A program made the translations under genes and the position numbers. From Lobulomyces angularis (lineage: Eukaryota; Chytridiomycota; Chytridiomycetes; Lobulomycetales; Lobulomycetaceae), in contig JADHYX010000184.1 in NCBI GenBank assembly GCA_027604685.1, forward strand, positions 1 to 41,822: 41,822 bases of DNA. Direction: 5' to 3'. The notes under the pieces are model-generated. The model was given only the letters and a program-made list of their open reading frames with translations. It was not told where the DNA came from and ran no database searches. Within the stretch, counting starts at the first letter, position 1. Every line of letters starts with the position of its first letter. This document shows positions 7,992-23,200 of this stretch, one piece after another.

Positions 7992-10900
7992 TTAAAAAAA
8001 GTTTATAATCATTTTCTTTACAATTTTTCTTTCCCTTTCAAAGACTGCATCCTTATACAATGATTTCCAAATTTTCCAAAATCTGACGAGTCTGACAAGG
8101 GATAACCAAACTTGAGCCTTTTTTATATTAATCAAATACATTTCTCGCTTGAATCTAAAAGATTTTAAGTGGGCTGCTTTTTTCCATTTTTTAATTGTAT
8201 TCTGTTTTAATTTCGCTTCGTATAAAAAATTCGACAAGTTTTCGAAATCTAACAAAAAAAAAAAAATAAAAATCCGTTATTTTCTTTTTTTCTTTTCGTT
8301 ACCTAACTTTTTGTAATAGATTTGACATAATTTGTGGAAGAATTTTCGTAATATTAAGTAGTTTCCTCGGACTTGTAAATCAGCCCAATAGTGCCATCGC
8401 ATTAATATCTACAGTTAAGAGATAAAAAAAAGAAAAAAATTTAACATAACACAAATTATGATAAAGGGAAATAGAAAATACAATTTTTTTTTTCCTTTTT
8501 TCATTTGCCAATTTTAATTTATCAGAGTAAATTTTTCTCCAAGTATTAAAGCAGCTTTTCAAGAGATTAAAATTTTGTAGTTTAAACATAGTTATTAAAT
8601 TTGATTGGAAAAATATTTTCCTTTTATAATTTTTTTTCCACTGAAATAAACTATATTTTAAAAATTTTAATTTTTTTAAATCTCTTATTTCAACTTCCCT
8701 TTTAAAATTTAAATTCCATATTTTGAAATAACTCAATAGAATTTTAAAGTTTTTTAAATTGGCTTCATTTTTTTTGTTTAGATAGAAAATTCTCACATCT
8801 CCACTACTATTATTTTGAACATACTTCTTACTTAATAAAGTACTGTAAAGTCTCCTCAATTTTTTTTTCTTTTGTAAAAAGTTAAACCACTCTTAAAGAA
8901 AAAAAAAATTTTTTTTAACTTGAAACAAGAAATTAAAGGGAATAAGTTACCTTTAAAGATTATTTTTTTCAAAGAAATGTCATGGTCATAGTAAACCCAT
9001 AACATCAGTTTCAAGATATTTTTATAAAACTTTTTTCTTCTCCAAATTTTTAAACAGGTTGATTTTAAAATGAAACTTTTAAACTCCAAAAAATCTTTAA
9101 TTTTTGCAGTAAGTGTGAAATTGTAATAGAGAAATTTTGATTCCATTTTTTTGAAATATAATTTTAACTTAAGTAATTTACAAATTTTTAATTTTTTAAA
9201 TTCGTTACATTTCAATTTCCATTGAAAAAAAAATTTAGTTTTCATTTGATTTAAATAATTTTTATTTATCCTGCAAAATTTTTTGTTTAGATTCTTTTTT
9301 TTTGTTAAATTTTTTTTCCATCTAACAAAATATTGTTTTTGTAGGAGGGCTAAAAATTGTATTGCTGAATTGGTTACATTTACTCTTCTTTCCTCTACCA
9401 TAAAATGAAAGTTTTTTATACAGCTCTTCAATAGTTTAAACTCATAGTATTGCTTTGCCAAATGTTCTTTTTTTTGGAAATTTTTTTTCAATCTGTAGTT
9501 TAATTTTTTTTTCAATTCGTTAAAGCATCTTTCCATTAATCTATAATTATAATATGAATTGGAGTCCATATTCAAATTACACCATTGGTCGGTAAATTTC
9601 CTCCAATAAACAAAATACTTTGAAAAAACTCGATAACATAGTAAAATTGTAGCCAAATTTTCCGCTTCTACTATTGCACTTGACTTTATCAACAATGTGC
9701 TAAAACATTTCTGTTTTAACTTAAATTCCACAGCTCGCTTGAAATTCAAAACCTTGCTGCTTAATTTTGCCAAAATCGTTTTTATTTTCCATTTCCTCCA
9801 TAAAATTTTCAACAAAAAATTGTCATAAAAAATTGCTGCCTCATTATATTTAGCAATTTCGTAAGTACAAATTTCAGCTTCTAAGCCTGAAATTAAAGGT
9901 AAACTAGTTGGGCTGGAAATTATTTCTATATTGTTTAACACGTTGATAAGTTCTGTTTCATTTTTTAGTTCCTAAACATTAATAAAAAAAAAAAGTTAAT
10001 ATGAAACAATTTTTAGGAAAAATAAATTTTACTCGTCGCCTCCTTAAAACTGATCTTAGATTAATTTTATAAAAGTCGTGCCCCATTAAAAATTTCCTAA
10101 AATATAAGTACAAAAAAATAAAATAATGAAAAGGAAACCTTCCAACAGAGGTTTTAAGAATATTGCCGATGCGTAATTTGAAACTCCAAATTTTGAATAC
10201 TTGAATTAAAATTTTTTTTTTCATGATATTTATTGATGCTTTATCCAACCTCGCTACTTTTAAATTGAGGATCCATCTCTTAAAACAGATTTTTAAAAGT
10301 TTATCATTTAACAGATTTATTTTCATTGACCACTAGAGTTATAAATTTTTATTTTTTGAAAGATAAATTTTTTTTTCATTACCTTGGCAGTATTTCGCCA
10401 AATATTAAAAAACTTTATTAAACATCGATTATCAATTTTTTCTAAATGTGCATTCTGAAAAATTTTTTTTTTATTTAACTTTTCTATGTAAGTAGAACGA
10501 TACCAATTTTTTTGTTCTAAAGCATACTCGCCATTTGATAAATGCATTTGTTGCATTATTTTTGTAAATAATACTCATAAAATTTTTTAAACTGATGTTT
10601 CTAATTAGATATATTTTCCATTTTTGAAAGAAAACTTTTAAATTCTCTTTCAGTTCAAAAAAAAAAAAATTCAAAAAAATTATTTAAAAAATTAAAAACC
10701 TTTTTTCTCAAAGCTCTTCAAAATAGTAAAAAACTTCCGATTTCTTAATATGTTACGCATACGGAAAAACCAAAATTTAAAAAAAGATCTAATTTTTCTT
10801 TAATGCTACAACGCGCATATGTAATTTTACCTCTTTAGAAAAATTTTGTAGCGATAATTCGATATAATTAACATTTCATTTTTAGTTTGTATGTACTTTT

Positions 10901-12664
10901 TCCATACTAAATAATATTGTGAAATAAAATAAAAAAATAAAAATAAATGAAATAAATTAAAGATGAATATTAAAGTTTATACTTTTATAGTATTTTCTGG
11001 ATGCCAATGTATTTGCAAATGTCTTGAAGTGTTTGATATCAGTGAATTTGGAATGCCATTGTTTGAATCGTACTTCCAAATCTATTGTTGTCCTTTGATC
11101 CTGCAATAAAATAACCTTTTCTAATAAAAATTAAAATATTAAATTATTGCATTAATTATATACTTTTTAGATTCTTATATATCTACAAAAAAAAAAAATG
11201 TTAAAACAACAGCGACTAAAAATATTTACTTTTTCTTGAATTGCATATTCTCGCCAAATTCGAAATATATTAAATTTTATATTTAAACGATAAGAACTTT
11301 TTAACTTCCTTAAGCTTTGGCTAAAAAAATAAAAACATCATAATTTTCAATTAATTTTTGGATTTATTGTATTTTATTACCTTTGCGATATCCAGCATTT
11401 GAAAATACTCAAAAGTTTTAAATCGGTCCTTTTTTTTATAAAGAGTTTGAGTTTTAGATAAAATATATATCTTTTTTTCAATATGTTAAAATGTCTTTTA
11501 AGAGTATTCTTGTTTCGAGATCTTAAAATTTTGTTAATTTTATACTTTTCTAAAAGTTTTTTTGTTGACCTTAAAAATAGAAGAATATTGTGAAATGTTA
11601 AAGAAAAAATCGTTTTTCTCACTGCTTTTTCCATAAAAGAAAAATTTTTCTCAAGTTATTATTATTTTTTCTTAAAGTATAAGCCTTTAATGCTAGTCTT
11701 CGATAATTTCTTTTTTTTACACTAAAAAAAAATAAATGTTATTATTTTGTGGCCAATTTATACAATTCCTTCCAATTTGAAAAATAGATTTCTAACATTG
11801 TTGAGCTTACAGCAAATTGAAATGATCGTACCAAATAATTGTAACGTTTACAATTTACTATTCTTTCCCAATATTTTTTCAATATCATCTGATTACACGT
11901 TTTATTTAACCTCTTTTCTTTCAGTTTTAACAAAAATTCCTTCTTCCATACCTTCACTGTATGTAAGTATTTTTTTTTTTTTAAGAATTTATATTTTAGC
12001 TGTACTTTAAAAAATTTTGAAAAATATTTTCTGGGAAACATAGTGAGAAACAAATCATTTAGAAAAAGCTTTTTCATTGCAATCTTTTTACTGATACGCA
12101 TTTGAGTTTCTGCATTTCTCTCCGTCTTTAAAAGAAAAATTATGTTACAAGTTTTTTTTATTAAAAATACTAATAGTAAAACAGTTTTGCTCCTCCAAAA
12201 TTGAAACAATGTTGCAATTAAATTTTTTTGCCAAAATAAAACTGCAGTTGCCCAATCCCTGATAACAACACCTTTTTCCTTTTTGGTATTAAATTGGTAT
12301 ACTCTAAAAATCCCTGAATTTAAAAAATGAATTAAGAAGATATATAACGATACCCAGAAAAAAACAAATTGTCATTTTCCGGTTGTGTAAAACTCGGAAA
12401 TTTCTCGATTTCACTCAAGTTAAGGTCAGGTGGATGAATTTCATAACACGAAGATACTAAAGAATTAACAGAATCCGATAAATTTGAAGTAACTGAGTTT
12501 TTAAAAATGGATAGAATATCCTTTTTCAAATAAGTTAATTGTGGGTTGTCCGCTAAAATTGAGTTAAGAGCTCTTAGTTTGGTAGTATAATGAGTAGAGT
12601 ATGAGGCTGCGGTTAGTCTGTTCACTTCATTTATAAGCTCTTCTAATGCAGCATCATCCACCAT
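7992..12664 (-). CDS. SFI1: Sfi1-family centrin-binding repeat protein
   Basis: Sfi1 forms long alpha-helical filaments that bind one centrin per repeat and pattern the spindle pole body bridge or centriole/basal body. The first exon, 12354-12664, starts MVDDAALEELINEV and is a helical N-terminal region without repeats. After it, many short exons carry over 20 copies of the diagnostic hydrophobic-x-x-W-(K/R) unit, for example FQFWRSK, VKVWKKEF, FSNWKEL, IFRIWREYA, RFKQWHSKF, FFQKWKIYL, CFKRWILNL, YFVYWRKF, FFQWKLKC, CFNTWRKIY and RFWKIWKSL. The last exon, 7992 to about 8251, ends at TAA. Roughly 1,300 residues, extremely Lys/Phe/Leu rich. In-frame introns interrupt the repeats (one lies around 12120-12165), so individual open frames look like separate small proteins but are one gene. 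It is divergent from ADK. Internal exon edges were checked only in part. Confidence 0.88.
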
Positions 12665-13617
12665 TCCTCCGAAACGAATTTTTTGAAATTAAACTGAAAA
12701 TACGATATTTAAGTATTACGAACTTCTAATATTAAATAAAATTCTTCTGAAAAATTCTTGGTACCTTTTTGTATTAATAATTTATTAATTCTATTTAATT
12801 GAGTATAAAATCTCTTTGTAAGTGGAAGAGGATTTTATCAGCTACAAGAGGAATACTGTTTAAAAACAAAAAATAACATTTACTTACAAATTTACTATAA
12901 ATAGGGTTTTAGTTTGGTTTATTAAGTGTAGCAGTTTGTTTTTGATTAAAAAATATAACTTTGATGTTTAATTTTCTGCTCTTTAAAAATGTTTGTTGTA
13001 TTGTAATCAAAAAAAAGTATAAGGGAAGCACAAGTTTTTGCTTTCAATATTAATGAAATTGTTGAATTAAAATGATATTTTTAATATGTTAAGATTTAGT
13101 GATTAAAAAATATTTAAGTATTTTTAATGTTTCAATTCAATAAAAATAAGGTAAATTTTTTTTTTTTGATAAAACATATTGTTTGATGACTGAATAATCT
13201 ATATTCAAAACATCAATAATTAGTGCTTTAAATTTTTAAAATTACAATAAAAAATAAAATTATCAGATTCAAAGCTGATGATCAAAAACACAATTTTGAA
13301 CCTTAAAAGGTAAATGAACAGCAAATATTTTTTTTAGTAAAATAATTCCAATTTCAATTGTCAAGACATTCACCAAAAACATCTTAAAAGAAAGATATCA
13401 CAACTTCAACAAATAAAGCTTTTTGAAACGCTTTCGCAAGAAGGAGTAGGGAAATAGTAAATGAGTTCACTTTATTGCTGCTTCGCACCTAAAATGCTAA
13501 AATAGATGATATCAGTTGAAAGTATTTTTAGCGCTTTAATAGGGTGTTCTATTGATCTTTTAGTTCATTACACCATTTTTTTTTAACAACAAAAATAAAT
13601 ATTCAAAAGTTTAAAGC
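12665..13617. promoter_or_regulatory. Divergent intergenic region between SFI1 and adenosine kinase
   Basis: About 950 bases containing the promoters of two genes transcribed outward. It is AT-rich throughout, with poly(T)/poly(A) tracts directly before both starts. No long ORF, tRNA or recognisable box was found. Confidence 0.45.
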
Positions 13618-14941
<1,324 letters not shown>

Positions 14942-15224
14942 AAACTGGATATTTTATGAAATATTTTCTTTTGCTGTTAAATTTGCAATCTGATTTATAG
15001 AGTATCTTATTAATGAATACATATTGTTAATACATATTTTATTTCCGTGGTTATAAGAAAACAAAACTTTAAATATCTTTTTATCAGAAATGTACAACTG
15101 TGTCCTTACCTTTTGAAATTTTTACAAAATTAATTTTTGAGTTATTTGATACAGCTGCAAATATATTTTATTAAAGTTATACAGTGACTTTCTTTTAAAT
15201 CGAGAAAATATAAAATAATTGAAA

Positions 15225-17329
15225 ATGAGAAGTTTAATAGTTTTTCAGTTCTTTTTAATTTTCTCAGTTTCTTCAAATTTTGCATATTTAAACACTAATC
15301 AAAAAATTAGATGCGAAGGTATTTATTTTCACTGACTTTTTTAAATAAACAACTTTATTTTCATACTTTTGTATGCTAAACATTGATACCATAGGGATGT
15401 ATGATTTTGCTTCTATACCATCTGCAACTTTTAAACCACAAATAACAATTACTTTAGAAGAAGCTTCATATCCAATAAACTTAGCTATTTTGATTTACAA
15501 TATTGGTATATATTGATTTTTATTTTTTTTTTCTGAGTTGAAATTTTAGTTGATTCGAATGCGCTACACCCAAGTTCTGAAGATTTGTTTAGTATTTGTG
15601 GGCAAGGCTTAACGATATCGGAGGGATTATGCAGTGAAAGTGACATAGGAAAATTTGTTGTTAAAAATATGACGCTAAATTCAGCTATTGAAAATCGATT
15701 GTACACCTTGAATGATTCTTCGTCATTAAAGACTTTCAAATTAACTTACGATGTTACAGAAACTGGATTTTATTGTACAATTGTTTACCCTGAGAGCGAT
15801 ATTTTATCATTTCTTGCAAAAGTTGAGTATAAAAATCCTTATGGATATTTGCCTGGTTCTGAATACCCCAAGTTACCCCTTTATGGTTTTTTATCACTTG
15901 TTTATGTTTGTATTGGTTTCGTATGGATGGGCGCATCTTTCTTATACTGGAAAGATTTGCTTCCAATACAAAATTATCTTTCTGGTGTAATTTTTTTTTT
16001 AATGTTGGAACAAGCGTTCAATTACGGTTACTATGAAAATTATAATAGATGGGGACAACCTAGTAACTTTTTAATGGTATAATTAGAGCTTATTCATCAA
16101 CTAAAATTTTTTTTTTTTTTATGTTTAATTATTTAATCTTGTTTTTTTTGCTCAAGATTGTTGTGGCGGTTTTAAATGCAGGAAGAAATTCAATTTCTTT
16201 TTTTATATTACTGATAGTGAGTTTAGGTTATGGAGTGGTTAGGTACAATTATGTAAATAGTAAAGTCTTACTAAAAAATTTAAAAAGACCTACTTTAGGT
16301 GGCCTGATGAAAAAATGTGCAGCATTAGCTGTCAGCCATTTCATTTTTGGAATTCTGTACTCTGCTGGATCAATGATTGTAGAAGACCTAAATGGTGTAC
16401 TTGTTATGTTGTTTGTCATGCCGTTGTCACTAACCATGACCATGTTTTATTATTGGACTTTGACTGGTTTAGATGAAACAATGAATAGGTTAAAGCAGAA
16501 ACGACAAGGTAAAACAATAGAAAAATGTAAAAATTTGTAATGTAAGCAATTTATATTCTTAAGGAGTAAAAATGAAGATGTATAAAACTCTTTGGCAAAT
16601 TTTAGTTTTTTCTATATTTAGTTTGTTTCTCTCATTTATGTAAGTAGAATAATACAAGGATCCATTTTTATAAATTTGAATTTTTTTTTAGGTTGAATTC
16701 TGTAAATTTTCATTTTAGAAGTAGTACCCAGTGGGTTCCATATTATTGGAAATACAGGTGGGTTCTTTTGGATGGATGGTGAATTTTATTGTCATAAAAG
16801 AGCTTTTTGTTGACAAAAAATATTTTCTTTACAGGTTAAACGTTCTTTATTTGTGCATATTTGGAGGAATTTTAATCCTTTGGAGACCAACTGAAAACAA
16901 TCAAAGATATGGGCTTGGTGAATATTTTTGTTTTACTGATTTTTTAATTATTTAAAAAAAAATTAAAATTGTAATCAGATGAACTAGCTCAGGATGACTT
17001 TGATGAGTTTGATAACGAATTAGGAAGTATAACTAAAGGAAATCTGGGCCAAAACATATCTCATAGAAACGGCAGAAATACCAATACAGATAGCAGTGAA
17101 TTGTTTAATATTGATAGTGGAGAAGAAAATAGCGATAGCGAAGTTGAGGATACTGGTACAATATTGCAATTTTGAGATTCTAACATTATGTTTTTTTTTT
17201 TAAGATGAAGATGTTTTAAATTGGGCAGAAACCAATATAAAAGACCGAAATTCTTTTAATGATTGGGATGATAGTAAAAGTAGGAGTAGTAGTGAAAGCC
17301 GTCATAATAAAATTGAAAAACTTCATTGA
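15225..17329 (+). CDS. PTM1: GOST-family seven-transmembrane protein (PTM1/GPR107-like)
   Basis: Members sit in Golgi/endosomal membranes and are linked to trafficking. Exons 15225-15318, 15395-15505, 15550-16076, 16157-16242, 16288-16508, 16564-16639, 16692-16778, 16835-16917, 16979-17155, 17205-17329; all phases agree, 528 residues, TGA stop. A signal peptide (LIVFQFFLIFSVSS) is followed by a luminal beta-rich domain of about 210 residues. The seven-helix part starts near LPLYGFLSLVYVCIGFVWM and contains the family core LLIVSLGYGVVRPTLGG. That motif appears only after removal of a 45-base intron at 16243-16287, which is itself open in frame. The last helix ends with LILWRPTENNQRYG, then an acidic, serine-rich cytosolic tail. 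Family assignment is firm; the subfamily (PTM1 versus GPR107/108) is not resolved. Confidence 0.9.
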
Positions 17330-17754
17330 AGATAAAAAAAATATAATAAAAATAAAATATCGAAAATGAAATTTTTTTAAAAAATAATAGGAAGTATTTA
17401 GTTTATAAGCAATTTTTTATTTTAATGTTCACTTGTTATCCTACATAACACTTTATTATTATGAAATCATATTATCCGCTTTGGGTTTTAACAACTTAAG
17501 CGTTTCAATTTTATCATACATGTAGTTATGCATATTCATCCATGTATCGTACCACAGTCATCTTCTATACGTTATACAGTAAAAATGAAATCAACGGGAA
17601 TCAACTTGGAGTGAATTATAGAATAAGTTCAAGATTTATGAATTTAAATTTCAAGCAACAAAAGTTTTTTTTTTTTTTTGAAACGCGAAAAAAAAAAATA
17701 CTGAAGTAGCAAAAGTATAACCTAAAAAATTAAAAAAAAAAATATTTATATACA
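17330..17754. other. Intergenic region between the GOST gene and BBOF1
   Basis: About 425 bases, AT-rich, presumably the 3' end of the GOST gene and the BBOF1 promoter. I see no RNA gene or repeat. Confidence 0.5.
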
Positions 17755-20026
17755 ATGAAAGAAATTTCAAAAACAGATACAGAACATAAAAAAACCAAAA
17801 AAAAGAGAAAAGGAAAAGGAAAAAAAAAGCATAAGGATGATAAAGTTAAAAATTCCAGAGGTGAAATTGTTTCTTTAAAAGAATATGCATTGGAACAAAC
17901 GTAAAATTTTTTTTTAATTATTAGTAAAATTAAAAGGATATTTTATAAAAAAATTAATGTTATTATATTTGCTTCCAGGCTAGAGGCTACAAATCGCTCT
18001 CTTGGTCAATACAGAGAAAGAATGGATGGATTGTAAATATAAAGTTTTTATTAAAAGTTAATAGAAATGAATTTCTTTTTTTTTGGTTAGTTTAAAAACT
18101 AATGAAACATTGCAAGAATTATGTAATCAACAAGAACAAGATGCAGTAAATAAAAAAAGTTATATAATTTTTTTATATTTTACTTTTTTTAGTTGGAAGT
18201 AATTGCAGCATTGCAACAAGATGCAGAAAAGAAGGAAAATGAATTAAAAGAAAAGGAAGAAAATATTGAATTGATTATTCATGAAAACAAATATGAAGTT
18301 GAAGGATTAAAAAATTCTTATGAAAGAAAACTTTTAGGTTCACTAAAAACTTAATGATTATTTTTTTTTAACTTTGAATTTATAATTAAATATTCTATTT
18401 TTGTTAGATGTAAATTCCATTTTAAATGAAAAAGAAGCAGCCTTTAAAGTTATGCAAAGTGAATTTAGTGTTATTAAAGATTTTAGAGTATAAAAATTAA
18501 AAAATAAATTAAATTTTTTACTTACCTTGTCTACTTTATCTAATTTAGAAAAAGCGCCATGAATTATTAAAAGATCTAGAAAGTCAAAAATTAGAACTAC
18601 AGGATACCGAAAAAAGACATAAAGAAATTGTAGCAAAGATGGAGCGAAAATTTTTTGAAGAAAAAATCAGATTGCAGAAAGATGCAAATAGAAAAATATC
18701 AGAGCTAGCTACAAAAGCCCATAAGGTAAATAAAAAATAAAAAAAAATAGATTGATACCGATTAATCTAAACTGCCTTATAATTATTTTGTAAAATCCAA
18801 AACTTTCAAGCTTTTATAAAGTTTACAATTAATTTTTTTTTTTACAGGAAGCGGTGGCAAACTTAAAAGAAACAACTAAAGAAGTTTATAAAGAAAATAT
18901 TAGGATGGCGGAAGCCTTAAGTGTCCATGTTCAGGAGGGAGAGGAACTTAAAGCAAAGAATCTGCGATTAACAGAACAAAACAGGTTTTTATTAGAGGAA
19001 AAAGAATTACATAATGTAATAGTAAAAGAAAAAATTTTACAGTATAAACAACAATGCCAAGAGGTAAATTTTTGCTTTCTAAACTAGAAAATATTCATAA
19101 AAAAAAATTAAGATAAAATTCTTACAAGAAAAAGTAACTAGTATGGAACATTCTCTAAGTCACGTTGTTAGGGAATTTGAACATGAACGAGAAATAATAG
19201 GAAACATGGCAAAAAAAGAATTAGAAGAGGTTAGAAAAGTTTCAATAAAATTAGGTGAAAATCTAGTTAAAAAAACTGCTGAAATGAAGCACATTAAAGT
19301 AAATTTAAAAAAAAAAAACAAAAAAAAATATGGTTTTTTATACTGTTAAAATTTTTAACTTGTATTTAAAAAATAATTTGCCAGAGGCTAGCACAGCACA
19401 TTTTAGATCAAAGAACTGAACTCGAAAAGTTCTTTATGGAATCCTTGGAAACAGTAAAGAAAAGCAGCTATTTGGATAGAGAAGAAGAAAGAAAACACGC
19501 GATGGCGGAATATAATAAAAAAATTCGAATGGTATAAATTAACTGACATTTAAATGTATTTTATGATATATATTAATTGAAGGCGATGATTGGAAAGGCA
19601 TCCGAGTTCCCAACAATTCAATCTTTTCGTCAAAAACCACCCGATAAAATGGATTTTTTAAATCAACCTACGGCTCCATCTATATTTGCAGACTCTGATG
19701 GCAAAACATTGGACGTATCAGAATTAACCTGGAGTGATAAAGAAAGAGTCTTGAGGTTACTTTTTGCAAAAATGAATGGAATTTCTTATCAGCCAATCAA
19801 CGACAACAATGTAGAAAATGCTTCCATTATTTCCAGCGAGGATCTCAATGGCAGAATGGGAAGCATTGGAGAAAGCGAGCACGATCTTAATCAAGTGAGC
19901 GACTTTTCTCAAAAGGAACAAATGAAAATAATAAGTTACAACAGTGCAAATTTTTTAAATACGAGAGAAGTAGGGGAACCTGAAAAAAACGACAGCATTA
20001 ATAATATACAATTAGTTAATGTTTAA
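17755..20026 (+). CDS. BBOF1: Basal body-orientation factor 1 (BBOF1) homologue
   Basis: BBOF1 is a ciliary/flagellar coiled-coil protein of the basal body and axoneme. About ten exons, the first 17755-17900 and the last from about 19582 to the TAA at 20024-20026; roughly 590 residues. The N-terminus is a lysine/glycine-rich tract (KKRKGKGKKKHK), as in animal BBOF1. A long coiled coil follows, with matching blocks DTEKRHKEIVAKMERKFFEE, RLQKDANRKISELA, KLHNVIVKEKI-type sequence near 19000-19040, and LDQRTELEKFFMESLETVK. The conserved end block is LTWSDKERVLRLLFAKMNG, followed by a variable tail. The order and spacing of these blocks match my knowledge of the family. Presence implies a flagellated stage. 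It converges on CTF4 with about 205 bases between stops. Confidence 0.9.
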
Positions 20027-20231
20027 TTATTCTATAACCTAATTTTTGGTGTTTTATAAATCAGTATTGTTAACTTCTTATTGCTAAATATTCTTTTTCA
20101 ATTATTTAATGTAATGTACGATATGTGATTAATTTTGGGTTTCAATTTAAAAAAATATAACCAACTTCTAAAAATTACTTTTTCCGAATCAAAAAAAGGG
20201 TGGACTTCTGTTGCTGTTCGATATTTGTATA

Positions 20232-23200
20232 TCAACAAATTGCAGATGCTTTCTTTTTCTTTTCTATCAAAGCATTATCTTCAATTCTTCTCTTCTTAGC
20301 GTTTATTAAATTCGACTCTAATAATTCTCCCTTTCTTTTGAAATCTAAAAGTGTAAATTAATTTTTAATCTTCTTTTAAAATACCAATTTCAGGAGAAGG
20401 GATTGAGTTGTTGCACTTGAAGTTGGTAGTAGTATTGCGTTCAGAATATATTTTCATGCTATTGCTTAAAGTCTTGTTTTCATTCTCATAAGCTTTGTTC
20501 AAACACCTTTGATCTAGAAATTTTGTTTTTGACACATATTTCTTAATCAAGCTCATTTTGTCTGCAACGCTGTTTAGTCTGTGGTGCAAGGCTAACTTGA
20601 TTGCACTGTCAATAGACGCTTCGCTGTGCAGCGTATGGCAAATATCTATCGCTCTCTGTGATTTACCAGCTTTGCAGGTTGCCTAGAAGATATAATTAAA
20701 TTTTACATTTCAAAATTCAATACTACCATTTCAAGAAACAGTCCAATTTTATCCAAATTCTTTTCCATTTTAGATACTTTTGAATTAAATGTTGATTCAA
20801 TTATACGATTATTAGGAGTATTTATAGTTTCATTATGTAAAAACTCCATTTGAGACAGTAATAAAAGTCCACGATGGTATCTGAAGAAGATAAATCAGCA
20901 AAAATAAAAAAAGAACAAGAAAATGAAACAATATACTTTTCTTCCAAGGTACCGCTCAAGGGCATATTTAAAAATGGTAACAAAATGGGAATCTCCATAA
21001 GTATTGGAGGAGGAAATAACAATGGGTCGTTCTTGTGCTAGAAAAATCAAAAATTAGGTGAGAAAGAAGAAATTTCAATGAAATGTTGGAGATGTACTTT
21101 GCAAATGACAGTCATAAAATTTTCACCAAACACTCCTACTGGCCAGTAATATTCTTCTTTTTCCATTCGTCGCAGACTAGTGTCCAACAGTGGCGTCCAG
21201 TAACTAAAACCTACCTCACGGATTAATCCTCGTAAAATTCCATTAGAATCATAACTTAATGGAATCTATTATAAGAAAAAAAAGGTAAAACATATTAAAA
21301 TTTCTTATAAGTACTCCTTCTTCACTAAATCCTATCCAATCTAATTGAGAGCCAGAAGAAATTGGCAATTCATCTTTAATTATACAGCATCTAGAGTTAT
21401 TTAGTAGGATGAACCCTAAATTCTGATTATCTAAAAATTGTTTAATGGTTTGATTAATGCTGGAGCTTACCTTGATAAGCAGCACTAAGGTGATAAACTA
21501 TAAGCAAATGATGGTCATTCCCGACCATAGATACTACATTGCTGGTAAGGCTCATCATCCCTGATTGTAAACCGCCTAAACTAAAAAATCTAACGTAGTT
21601 TAGAGACGTGGAGATTGCAATAAGCTTCGATGTTAACGCCACCACTAGAAAATTATTCTTCTCAAATTTTATCACCTACCTTCTGGTTCCTCTCCACTTT
21701 CTTTGTCAAAATGGTATAGCCATTCATTTAGCATTGAATGCTGATTAACTGGTCTAAAAAATAACGTAGGTGGGTTTGCTGCATTCGAGTGACTAGCCAG
21801 TATTAACCCGGAATTGCCTAAAAGTGAAAACAAAAGATTCTTTTCTGTTAATTCTATACTGTTAGAGTACCTAAGGCTGATAAAGTATATTTATAGTTAT
21901 CTATAATACGAAAACTTTTTATGCATTTATCATGAAATTCCACATGTATTGTGGAGTGTGTTACTTGCTCAACCGAGTAAGCAACCCCAATTAAATTGAA
22001 TGCTAAGTAATATCTTCCACTGTTTATTGTGGATTTGCCAGGTTGAAATGAACTTTGATTTTCGGTTCCTTTAGGTTCTTATAATGTTACATTTGAATTA
22101 ACTAAAAAGAATACCACAGTTAAGAATTTCAGAAGACCTCGGCTTTATAGTGTGGAACTGTGAAACTCGTTGCTTGGAAGCTGGCCTGTATTTTAGTTCC
22201 GTGTATAGAAAATCACAGTCATTCTGAAAATAAATCATTAGAAACATAGCAACACAATAATTTGATACTTCTTCTATAAAATTATCATCATCAACTTCTT
22301 CATCACTCAAAGAGATAGAACCAGGAAGAAACTGAATGTGCTGATTGATTTTAACAGCTAAAATGATTTTAAATGAAAAATGCAATACAAAAAAAAACCT
22401 TCTTCTTCTTTAGATTTCAGAGGATTTTCTTCTTTTTCTCCAATTACAATATTTAGATTACCTTCATATTTATTCCTGCTAATTTCTAATTCCCTTTTAT
22501 TAGTATAGGAGCATTGGTTAATGACGGTTTTATCATGCCCATACTTTGGTATAAAATTTAAGCTATAACTTAAATAACCTTGGCTATCAGCCTAAAATTA
22601 TTAATCAAAAGTAAAAAAATAAAACTTATGAATAACTTACAAAGTAAAATTTGTTTTCCTTGGGATGCCACGCCATGTCCGTTATGATGGATGAATGTTT
22701 CATTTGGTATAAAGGAACATTGGTGGATATTGTTGGTTGCCAAATGGATAGAGATCCGTCCATACATGACGCCGCTAAATAAACTCCATTTGGTGACCAG
22801 CGTAGAAGGGAAACTTCCTAAACAAAGTGATTCATTTCCATTTATGTGAATTTAAAATTCAAAATTTACTTCTGAATGTGGACCGACTCTGGCATACTCG
22901 CTCCAGTTTTCGTCTTCAATTATTAAAATTTCTTTATTTATAACAGAAGCGGCTAAAAATTTTCCAGTGGGATTCCAAGATATTCGGCAAAGATTTGGAG
23001 AACTAGCCTTTATTAATCTAATCACATAATTTTGTTTTATACAATTTTGAGAGTTTAGTATTTGCAGATAGATATTCAAATTTTTTGACGCAAGTTCTGC
23101 TAGCTGTTTCCCAAATTCTTAGGTTTCCTTCTATATCAGTAGAAGCCTGTAAATTAGGTATTTAAAACTAGAAATATGACATGCATAATACCAAATTACT

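Noticed and set aside
11747..12010. Plus-strand 87-codon ORF
   Set aside because: Antisense to Sfi1 repeats that show the W-(K/R) motif on the minus strand.
16121..16540. A separate 139-residue membrane protein
   Set aside because: It is the continuation of the GOST gene. Removing the intron at 16243-16287 restores the family core GYGVVRPTLGG.
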